The translations under genes were made by a program, and so were the position numbers. This document shows, piece by piece, positions 1-6,096 of a stretch of DNA of 13,932 nucleotides (within the stretch, counting starts at the first letter, position 1; each line of letters opens with the position of its first letter). The stretch is taken from assembly GCA_900554715.1 (NCBI GenBank), contig USIN01000027.1, positions 1 through 13,932 on the forward strand, written 5' to 3'. Below the pieces are notes generated by a model that was not told the DNA's origin, did not search any database, and saw only the letters and a list, made by a program, of their open reading frames with translations. Source of the stretch: an uncultured Bacteroidales bacterium. Lineage in GTDB: Bacteria > Bacteroidota > Bacteroidia > Bacteroidales > Muribaculaceae.

Positions 1-671
1 CGGAGGTCTTCGTCGCGGAAGCACTTGACAATCTGGAAGTAGCGATCCATACCCGAAACCATCAGAAGCTGCTTGAGCGTCTGGGGCGACTGGGGCAGAG
101 CGTAGAACTGTCCGCGGTTCATGCGCGAGGGCACGACGAAGTCGCGGGCGCCTTCGGGCGTCGAACCGACGAGCATCGGGGTCTCGATCTCGAGGAAGCC
201 CTTGCTGTCGAGATAGCGGCGCACCTCCATCGTCATCTTGTGACGCAGCTCGAGGTTACGGCGCACGGCTTCGCGGCGCAGGTCGAGATAGCGGTATTTC
301 ATTCTGAGATCATCACCGCCGTCGGTGTCGTTCTCGATGGTAAACGGGGGCACCTCGCTGGGATTAAGGATGTTGAGCTCTTTTGCAAGAATCTCGATGT
401 CGCCTGTGGGCATGTTGGGGTTCTTGCTTGTGCGCTCGGCGACAGTGCCTTTGACCTGAATGACGTATTCGCGTCCGAGATGGCCGGCTGCGTCGTTGAG
501 AGCCTTGTCAAGCTCGTCGTTGAAAACTATCTGTGTGATACCGTAACGGTCGCGCATATCGACAAATGTCATACCGCCCATTTTGCGGCTGCGCTGCACC
601 CATCCGGCAAGCGTTACCTCTTTACCGGCATCGCTGAGACGGAGTTCTCCGCATGTATTCGTTCTGAACAT
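1..671 (-). CDS. aspS: Aspartyl-tRNA synthetase, N-terminal 223 residues (runs off the left edge)
   Basis: Charges tRNA-Asp (or Asp and Asn tRNAs) with aspartate in the cytoplasm. Translating the minus strand from the ATG at 671-669 gives MFRTNTCGELRLSDAGKEV and an uninterrupted frame to the window edge. Residues 1 to about 105 are the OB-fold anticodon-binding domain (GWVQRSRKMGG, FVDMRDRYGITQ, then VKGTVAER). The class II catalytic core follows, with MKYRYLDLRR, the motif 1 region FLEIETPMLVGSTPEGARDF and VPSR, the segment FYALPQSPQTLKQLLM, and motif 2 (CFRDEDL) at the edge. The GARDFVVPSR loop is typical of bacterial AspRS. Full-length bacterial AspRS is near 590 residues, so more than half lies outside. 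It is divergent from parE and shares a 116-base promoter region with it. The start is fixed by family alignment of the OB-fold. Confidence 0.97.
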   Translation of the reverse strand, partial: MFRTNTCGELRLSDAGKEVTLAGWVQRSRKMGGMTFVDMRDRYGITQIVFNDELDKALNDAAGHLGREYVIQVKGTVAERTSKNPNMPTGDIEILAKELNILNPSEVPPFTIENDTDGGDDLRMKYRYLDLRREAVRRNLELRHKMTMEVRRYLDSKGFLEIETPMLVGSTPEGARDFVVPSRMNRGQFYALPQSPQTLKQLLMVSGMDRYFQIVKCFRDEDL

Positions 672-707
672 ATCTGTTGTTAAATTTGATATTCTTAAAA
701 TAACTTA

Positions 708-739
708 CAAAGGTAATATTTTTTTAGAAAAAAGTCAAC
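708..739 (-). promoter_or_regulatory. Predicted Bacteroidota promoter for aspS
   Basis: On the minus strand a perfect -7 box TACCTTTG (consensus TAnnTTTG) lies at 715-708. A GTTG at 739-736 sits 20 bases upstream in the place of the -33 TTTG box. This predicts a transcription start near 701 and a leader of about 30 bases before the aspS ATG at 671. The boxes are seen; the start site is inferred. Confidence 0.6.
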
Positions 740-756
740 GTTTAAAAATTTAAGCG

Positions 757-764
757 TAAATTTG
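757..764 (+). promoter_or_regulatory. Predicted -7 box for the parE-coaD-S41 peptidase operon
   Basis: TAAATTTG at 757-764 matches the Bacteroidota -7 consensus TAnnTTTG exactly and lies 23 bases before the parE ATG. The predicted start of transcription is near 771, giving a short leader. I see no convincing -33 TTTG at the usual distance, so the promoter is supported by one box only. A second TAAATTTG at 681-688 is too far upstream to prefer. Confidence 0.45.
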
Positions 765-787
765 TAGGAAGAATCAACGAACAACTA

Positions 788-2715
788 ATGACAGAAGACG
801 ATATAAACCTCTTCGACGGCAACGACATCCCTGCCGTCGAGGTCGAATACACCGAAGACGACATCCAGACCCTCGACTGGAAGGAACACATACGGCGCCG
901 TCCTGGCATGTATATCGGCAAGCTCGGCGACGGCACCAACTCTGACGACGGCATCTACGTGCTGCTCAAAGAGGTGCTCGACAACTCTATCGACGAATAC
1001 ATGATGGGCTTCGGCAAAACAATAAACGTCAGCGTATCGGCCGAAAGCGCCACCGTCAGAGACTTCGGCCGCGGCATCCCTCTGGGCAAGCTCATCGACG
1101 TCGTGTCGAAGATGAACACCGGCGGCAAATATGACTCGAAGGCATTCAAAAAATCAGTCGGCCTCAACGGCGTCGGCCTAAAGGCAGTAAACGCCCTGTC
1201 GACCGAATTCACCGCCACGAGCTACCGCGACGGCATGATGAAGCGCGCGCGCTTTGAATGCGGCGAGCTCGTCGAGGAGTTTGAGCTCGAGCCGACCGAC
1301 GAGCCGAACGGCACGCAGATATCGTTCACACCCGACCGCTCGATATTCCGCGACTACCGTTTCCTCGACGAATTCATCACACCGCTGATAAAAAACTACA
1401 CATTCCTAAACACAGGTCTCGCGATTGTCTTCAACGGGCGCCGCATGATCTCGCGCAACGGTCTTCTCGACCTGCTGCAGGCCAACCTCACCTCAGAGCC
1501 CCTCTACCCCGTCATACATCTCAAAGGCGACGACATCGAGATTGCCCTCACCCACGTCAACCAGTACGGCGAGGAATACTACTCGTTTGTCAACGGCCAG
1601 CACACGACCCAGGGCGGCACCCACCTGAGCGCTTTCAAAGAGGCGGTTTCGCGCACGATAAAAGACTACTTCGGACGCAACTTCGAATACTCGGACATAC
1701 GCAACGGCATGGTCGCCGCCGTAGCCCTCAAGGTCGAGGAACCCGTCTTCGAGTCACAGACCAAGACACGCCTCGGCTCGCGCGACATGGGTCCCGACGG
1801 ACCTACAGTCGCCAAATTTATCGGCGACTTCGTCAAAAAAGAGCTTGACGACTATCTCCACCGCGACCTCGAAGTCGCCAAGGTCATCCTCAAAAGGTGC
1901 AGGAAAGCGAACGTTCGCGCAAAGCGATGGCCGGCATCGCCAAACTCGCGCGCGAAAAGTCAAAGAAGGTCAATCTTCACAACAAGAAGCTTCTCGACTG
2001 CCGCGTACACCTCAACGACGTCAAAGGCGACGAAGATCTCAAACGGGCATCGTCGATCTTCATCACCGAGGGCGACTCGGCAGCCGGATCGATTACCAAA
2101 ATACGAAACGTCGACACCCAGGCCGTCTTCTCGCTGCGGGGCAAGCCGCTGAACACCTTCGGTCTGACACAGAAAGTGGTCTACGAGAACGACGAATTCA
2201 ACTGCCTCCAGGCCGCGCTCAACATCGAGGGCGGCATCGACGAACTGCGATATAACAACGTCATCATCGCCACCGATGCCGACGTCGACGGCATGCACAT
2301 ACGCCTGCTGCTGATAACCTTCTTCCTCCAGTTCTTCCCCGACCTAATCAAGAAGGGCCACGTCTATGTGCTGCAGACCCCTCTGTTCAGAGTCAGGAAC
2401 AAGAAGACAGCCCGTCGCGGCAGCAAAAAGCCCGGCGACGAAACATACTATTGTTATAACGACGATGAGCGCGTCACAGCCATCAACAAGCTGGGCGAAA
2501 ATGCCGAGATCACACGATTCAAAGGTCTCGGCGAAATCTCGCCCGAGGAATTCAAGGACTTCATCGGCGAAGATATGCGCCTCGACCGCGTCACGCTGAA
2601 AAAAGAAGACGGCGTTGCCGAGCTTCTTGAGTTCTACATGGGCAAAAACACCATGGAACGCCAGCGCTTCATCATCGACAACCTCATTATAGAAGATGAC
2701 TCACAGATCAGCTGA
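788..2715 (+). pseudogene. parE: DNA topoisomerase IV subunit B (GyrB/ParE family), interrupted by a one-base frameshift
   Basis: ATPase subunit of the type II topoisomerase that decatenates chromosomes together with ParC. The first frame (788-2152, 454 codons) carries the GHKL ATPase: EVLDN with Glu62 and Asn66, DFGRGIPLG, GLNGVGLKAVNALS, and QTKTRLGS with the QTK-loop lysine. It matches the family to codon 369, then runs out of frame for 85 residues. The family sequence resumes in the -1 frame from about 1897 to 2715, with SERSRKAMAGIAKLARE, the TOPRIM motifs EGDSAAGS and DADVDGMHIRLL, and the C-terminal TRFKGLGEISPEEF. The join lies at CTCAAAAGGTGC (1889-1900). One extra A would read CTC AAA AAG GTG CAG and give a normal protein of about 642 residues. 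Topoisomerase IV is normally essential, so a sequencing or assembly deletion in the A run is the likeliest cause. True mutation or recoding is possible. Topo IV rather than gyrase is inferred from gene order and from the lack of a GyrB-type insert. Confidence 0.93.
1892..1897 (+). other. Frameshift point in parE (AAAAGG, one A missing)
   Basis: The upstream frame reads AAA AGG TGC here. Re-reading base 1894 gives AAA AAG GTG CAG and restores the ParE family sequence with no loss. The run of four A is short for transcriptional slippage, and CAAAAGG does not fit the X XXY YYZ tandem-slippery pattern in this frame. A GTG at 1897 could in principle start the downstream part separately. Deletion of one A, in the genome or in the read data, is the simplest explanation. 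Confidence 0.85.
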
Positions 2716-3163
2716 CAGCACCGGCAGCCAACGCGTCGCGCTCTTCGCCGGGTCGTTCAATCCCTTTACCGTCGGACATGACTCTATCGTGCGCCGCGGT
2801 CTCGGCCTGTTCGACAGAATCATAATCGGCGGCGGGCACAACCGCGCCAAAACCGACGACGACGTAGCCGCCCGTGTCGACGCCATCAAAAAAATTTATG
2901 CAGGCATCGATGCCGTCGAGGTCAGACCCTACAGCTGTCTGACAGTCGACTTCGCCCGCGAGTGCGGCGCCGGCTACCTGCTGCGGGGCATGCGCAGCGT
3001 CAAAGACTTCGAGTATGAGCGCGACATGGCCGACATAAACCGCCGTCTGACCGGCATCGAGACCGTGATACTCTTCACCCTGCCCGAACACGCCGCCATA
3101 TCGTCGTCGATTGTGCGCGAGCTGCAAAGCTACGGCCACGACGTCAACCCATTTCTCCCCTGA
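2696..3163 (+). CDS. coaD: Phosphopantetheine adenylyltransferase
   Basis: Transfers AMP from ATP to 4'-phosphopantetheine to make dephospho-CoA, the penultimate step of coenzyme A synthesis, in the cytoplasm. The 155-residue protein is close to the usual CoaD size. FAGSFNPFTVGH at residues 17-28 holds the nucleotidyltransferase TxGH motif (Thr25 to His28). YLLRGMRSVKDFEYE carries the substrate-binding Arg, and the C-terminal ISSSIVREL is the ATP-contacting segment. The N-terminus is about ten residues longer than typical CoaD, but no other start codon lies in frame before the conserved strand, so the ATG at 2696 stands. It overlaps the 3' end of parE by 20 bases in another frame, which suggests translational coupling within one operon with parE and the peptidase downstream. 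Confidence 0.96.
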   Translation: MTHRSADSTGSQRVALFAGSFNPFTVGHDSIVRRGLGLFDRIIIGGGHNRAKTDDDVAARVDAIKKIYAGIDAVEVRPYSCLTVDFARECGAGYLLRGMRSVKDFEYERDMADINRRLTGIETVILFTLPEHAAISSSIVRELQSYGHDVNPFLP

Positions 3164-3193
3164 CTTGTTATATAATCTACAACACAACAGACA

Positions 3194-4852
3194 ATGACTT
3201 TCAAGACAATTTTAGCCGCCGCCCTGGCGTGCCTGCCATTTCTCGGCGCCGGCGCAAAAACCATAGAACTCCAGCCTGACCAGAAGCTGCGCATGGCCGC
3301 GGCTCTCATCGAGAATTATTATGTCGACGAGGTCGACGGCGGCAAAGTGGCCGAAGAAGCCATCATCGCCATGCTCAAGACCCTCGACCCCCACTCTGTT
3401 TACAGCAACGCCGAAGAGACGCGCGAACTGACCGAACCGCTCGAAGGCAAATTCAGCGGCATCGGCATCCGCTTCAACATGTCGACCGACACGGTCTATG
3501 TCATCCAGACCGTCGCCGGCGGCCCGTCGGAGCGCGTCGGCATACGTCCGGGCGACCGCATCATCATGGCCGGCGACAGCCTCATCGCCGGTCGCAAGAT
3601 GGGCAACACGCGAGTAATGAAGATACTCCGCGGCGAAAAAGGCTCAAAAGTCAACCTCAAGGTCAAGCGCGGCGACTCGCCCGAACTCATCGACTTCGTC
3701 GTCACCCGCGACGACATACCCATCTACAGCGTCGACGCAGCATATATGGTCGACCCGCAGACGGGCTACATACGCATCAGCCGATTCGCCGAAGACACGG
3801 CCAAAGAGACAGCCCGCGCCATCGAGAAGCTGATGAAGCGCGGCATGAAGAAACTGATCATTGACCTCCAGGACAACACCGGCGGCTATCTCGGCGCAGC
3901 TGTCGAGCTTGCGTCGCTTTTCCTCGACGCCGGCGACCGAGTCGTCTACACCAAGGGTCTTCACTCAGAGCCGATGCACTTCGACCTCGACCGCCGCGGC
4001 CCGCTGAGCGACATGCCTCTCGTGGTCCTCGTCAACCAGTATTCGGCATCGGCCTCAGAGATTCTCGCCGGCGCACTTCAGGACAACGACCGCGCCGTGA
4101 TTGTCGGACGCCGCACATTCGGCAAAGGTCTCGTCCAGCGCCCCTTCCCCTTCCCCGACGGCTCGATGATACGACTGACGACGGCCCGCTATTACACACC
4201 CTCGGGACGCTCGATTCAGAAACATTATGACAAAGGCCAGGGCGAAGAATACCAGCTCGACATGCTCAACCGCTACAACAGCGGCGAGCTCTTCCACGCC
4301 GACAGCATCAAGCTCGTCGACTCGCTAAGATATGAAACCATCCGCAGCAAGCGCACAGTCTACGGCGGGGGCGGCATACTGCCCGACGAATTCGTGCCGG
4401 TCGGCACAACTTATTTCACCCGCTACTTCCGCGACCTCGTCGCCAAGGGTGTCATCAACACCTTCACGCTCAACTATGTCGACACCTACCGCGACGAACT
4501 GCTGAAGAAATATAAAGACGAAGACGCCTTCGTGGCCGGATTCACAGTCTCGCCCGCGATAATCAATGAACTAATCGAGGCCGGCGAGAAAGCCGGCGTC
4601 GCCCTCGACTCGGCCCAGTATGAACGTTCGGAGCCTTATCTCAAGGCCAACATCAAAGGCGTCATAGGCATGGACCTGTTTGAAGACGCGTCGTTCATAC
4701 GACCCGTCAACGACCTGCTGCCAGAATACCGCGCCGCCCTCGGCATCATCAGCGACGAAAGACGCTACCGCGACATACTCGACGGCAAAGTCGACAAAAA
4801 GACATATACCAACATCGAGACATCGACTGCCGCACCGGCTGCCGGAGAATAA
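3194..4852 (+). CDS. S41-family C-terminal processing peptidase (CtpA/Prc type), exported
   Basis: A periplasmic serine endopeptidase that trims or degrades proteins from their C-termini; the substrate cannot be told from sequence. Residues 1 to about 22 form a signal peptide (MTFKTILAAALACLPFLGAG, Ala cluster before KT). A helical N-terminal region containing LDPHSVYS is followed by a PDZ domain at about residues 90-165 (GKFSGIGIRF, GGPSERVGIRPGDRI). The S41 core comes next: GYIRISRF, DLQDNTGGYLGAAVELASLF, then YSASASEI with the predicted nucleophile Ser286 and FGKGLVQ with the general base Lys311. Their 25-residue spacing matches E. coli Prc. The roughly 240 residues after the core are less conserved. 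The length of 552 residues is normal for Bacteroidales members. It starts 30 bases after coaD and is the last gene of the operon, followed by a strong hairpin. Confidence 0.95.
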   Translation: MTFKTILAAALACLPFLGAGAKTIELQPDQKLRMAAALIENYYVDEVDGGKVAEEAIIAMLKTLDPHSVYSNAEETRELTEPLEGKFSGIGIRFNMSTDTVYVIQTVAGGPSERVGIRPGDRIIMAGDSLIAGRKMGNTRVMKILRGEKGSKVNLKVKRGDSPELIDFVVTRDDIPIYSVDAAYMVDPQTGYIRISRFAEDTAKETARAIEKLMKRGMKKLIIDLQDNTGGYLGAAVELASLFLDAGDRVVYTKGLHSEPMHFDLDRRGPLSDMPLVVLVNQYSASASEILAGALQDNDRAVIVGRRTFGKGLVQRPFPFPDGSMIRLTTARYYTPSGRSIQKHYDKGQGEEYQLDMLNRYNSGELFHADSIKLVDSLRYETIRSKRTVYGGGGILPDEFVPVGTTYFTRYFRDLVAKGVINTFTLNYVDTYRDELLKKYKDEDAFVAGFTVSPAIINELIEAGEKAGVALDSAQYERSEPYLKANIKGVIGMDLFEDASFIRPVNDLLPEYRAALGIISDERRYRDILDGKVDKKTYTNIETSTAAPAAGE

Positions 4853-4872
4853 TCTGACATCAGCCGCATAAT

Positions 4873-4914
4873 GCAGCGAGGGCTGCGGCGAATTGACGCC
4901 GCAGCCCTCGCTGC
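4873..4914. terminator. Bidirectional hairpin between convergent genes
   Basis: GCAGCGAGGGCTGCGGCG (4873-4890) and its exact complement CGCCGCAGCCCTCGCTGC (4897-4914) form an 18-bp GC-rich perfect stem around the 6-base loop AATTGA. It lies 20 bases after the S41 peptidase stop and touches the stop codon of the leftward gene at 4917-4915, so it can end transcription from both sides. Neither side has a strong T run, so the intrinsic terminator assignment depends on the stem. Confidence 0.8.
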
Positions 4915-5256
4915 TTATCGCCGATGCTTGTGGCCGACGATATCGAGAAGCTCGTGATATTCCCTCCAAGCTCTTATAAGAAGAGGTCTCACCCGCCGGT
5001 GCACCGGCATTCCGACACCGTCGGAGAGAAGATTGATTGCGCGGCGGTAGCAGGTCAGTGCCGACATATCGTAGCCGTTGTGACGGCAGTCGGCAGCCAT
5101 TGTCAGAAGCCGCTTTGCAGCGACAGCGATATTGCCGGGATGCGAGGCTTCGGCGAAACACTCGTCAAGCATGGCATAAAGCTCTTCGGCGATAAGGTGG
5201 CTGATGCGTCCGTCGGGACTCGCCGAAAGAATCCGGCGGCATGTCTGTTTTTCCAT
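4915..5256 (-). CDS. Small protein of unknown function, 113 residues
   Basis: I do not recognise this protein. It starts at the ATG 5256-5254 (MEKQTCRRILSAS); a TTG two codons upstream is a poorer choice. It is soluble with no signal peptide or membrane segment, rich in Arg, Leu and Ala, and looks mostly helical. Segments such as AVAAKRLLTMAADCRHNGYD and ALTCYRRAINLLSDG have the spacing of paired amphipathic helices, loosely like a single TPR-type hairpin, but I cannot assign the family. Three Cys and several His residues do not form an obvious metal site. It lies 117 bases after the PHP phosphatase on the same strand, with no clear terminator between, so it may be read through from the exopolysaccharide module. 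Its start codon is inside one arm of a 12-bp inverted repeat. Long open reading and clean convergent termination support a real gene. Confidence 0.6.
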   Translation of the reverse strand: MEKQTCRRILSASPDGRISHLIAEELYAMLDECFAEASHPGNIAVAAKRLLTMAADCRHNGYDMSALTCYRRAINLLSDGVGMPVHRRVRPLLIRAWREYHELLDIVGHKHRR

Positions 5257-5350
5257 AAACAACAGTTTTTTTGATTGAAAAAAGTAAAATAACTCCCTTA
5301 CATCCCGCGAGGTCGTCCCCCGCAGCTTGCAAGACAGTCTGTTGTTTATG
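5254..5350. repeat. 12-bp perfect inverted repeat bracketing a 73-base spacer
   Basis: CATAAACAACAG (5254-5265) and CTGTTGTTTATG (5339-5350) are exact reverse complements. The left arm includes the start codon of the small leftward gene at 5256-5254. In a leftward transcript coming from the phosphatase gene the two arms could pair and hide that start codon. The 117-base gap 5257-5373 also holds an octamer palindrome CTTGCAAG (5326-5333), an A/T-rich stretch 5266-5290, and no promoter matching the Bacteroidota consensus on either strand. Function is unknown: a translational switch, an operator and an invertible segment are all possible. Confidence 0.5.
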
Positions 5351-5373
5351 CGATTATACTATTATGACTCCCC

Positions 5374-6096
5374 TCAATCAAAAAAGTTTAAGAGCCTGCT
5401 GAATTTTTCGCAGTATTTCTTTTCTATAGAAAGGGATGAAAGGATTTCAAGTTGGGCCGGGCGATGAATGTCGCTGCCGACGCGGTCGTAATAACCCAGC
5501 TCAAGCAGCCGGTGAGCCTTTTCAGTCACTGCTTTACCATAATTACCACTCAGGCTTAAAAGATTGAGCTGCATTCTGACGCCTCGGGTGTGCAGTCTGT
5601 CATAATGACGCTGGTCCATATAGACGTAACGCTCGGCATGCGCCAGAACGGGAAAATAACCTGACGAGAATATTGAATCAATGATACCGAAGAGGTTGGC
5701 GGGGGGTGTGAAATAAGATGTCTCCACAAGAAGGCTGTCGCCTTTGTCACCGATAGGCAGAAGCTCGCGGGCGCCAAGACGCTCGACAAACAACTCGTCC
5801 ATCATGTTCTCGGCAGCGAGTCTCAGCTCAATCGAGCCGTTATAGGCTGTTTTAAGGTCTTCGTAACGATTTTTTAAGTCGTCGGGACGGTTGGGTATAT
5901 CCTCCATGATATGCGGCGTAAGCCACACGCGCCGGAAGCCAAGCTCCTCATATCGGGCAAGTATCTTCAGAGAAGTACCGAGGTCTGAAACGCCGTCATC
6001 GACCCCCGGGAGTATATGACTGTGCCAGTCTGTAGCCCCGCGGAAGTCGATGGATGACTTTTGTTTGGAAAATAATGTAAAAGGGTTAAATCCCAT
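5374..6096 (-). CDS. PHP-family protein tyrosine phosphatase (CpsB/YwqE type)
   Basis: Manganese-dependent phosphatase predicted to remove phosphate from the tyrosine tail of the neighbouring kinase and so tune polysaccharide chain length and export; cytoplasmic. The 240 residues carry the PHP metal ligands in order: DWHSHILPGVDDG with His25 and His27, LTPH with His62, AAENMMDE with Glu96, LAHAERY with His153 and Glu155, and GSDIHR with Asp209 and His211. Length and motif order match CpsB/YwqE. Its ATG (6096-6094) overlaps the TAA of the kinase gene by one base (TAATG), so it is almost certainly translated by re-initiation on the kinase mRNA. It is distinct from the low-molecular-weight phosphatase (Wzb) that fills this role in enteric bacteria. 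Confidence 0.94.
   Translation of the reverse strand: MGFNPFTLFSKQKSSIDFRGATDWHSHILPGVDDGVSDLGTSLKILARYEELGFRRVWLTPHIMEDIPNRPDDLKNRYEDLKTAYNGSIELRLAAENMMDELFVERLGARELLPIGDKGDSLLVETSYFTPPANLFGIIDSIFSSGYFPVLAHAERYVYMDQRHYDRLHTRGVRMQLNLLSLSGNYGKAVTEKAHRLLELGYYDRVGSDIHRPAQLEILSSLSIEKKYCEKFSRLLNFFD

Noticed and set aside
1897..2715. Separate gene for the TOPRIM half of ParE starting at GTG 1897
   Set aside because: The GTG falls in the middle of a conserved family segment and the join is exact if one A is added. A broken single gene is simpler than a split gene.
4571..5161. 196-codon leftward open frame
   Set aside because: It lies antisense to the end of the S41 peptidase, crosses the perfect terminator hairpin and overlaps the better-supported small gene in another frame. 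Its composition matches a shadow frame of GC-rich coding DNA.
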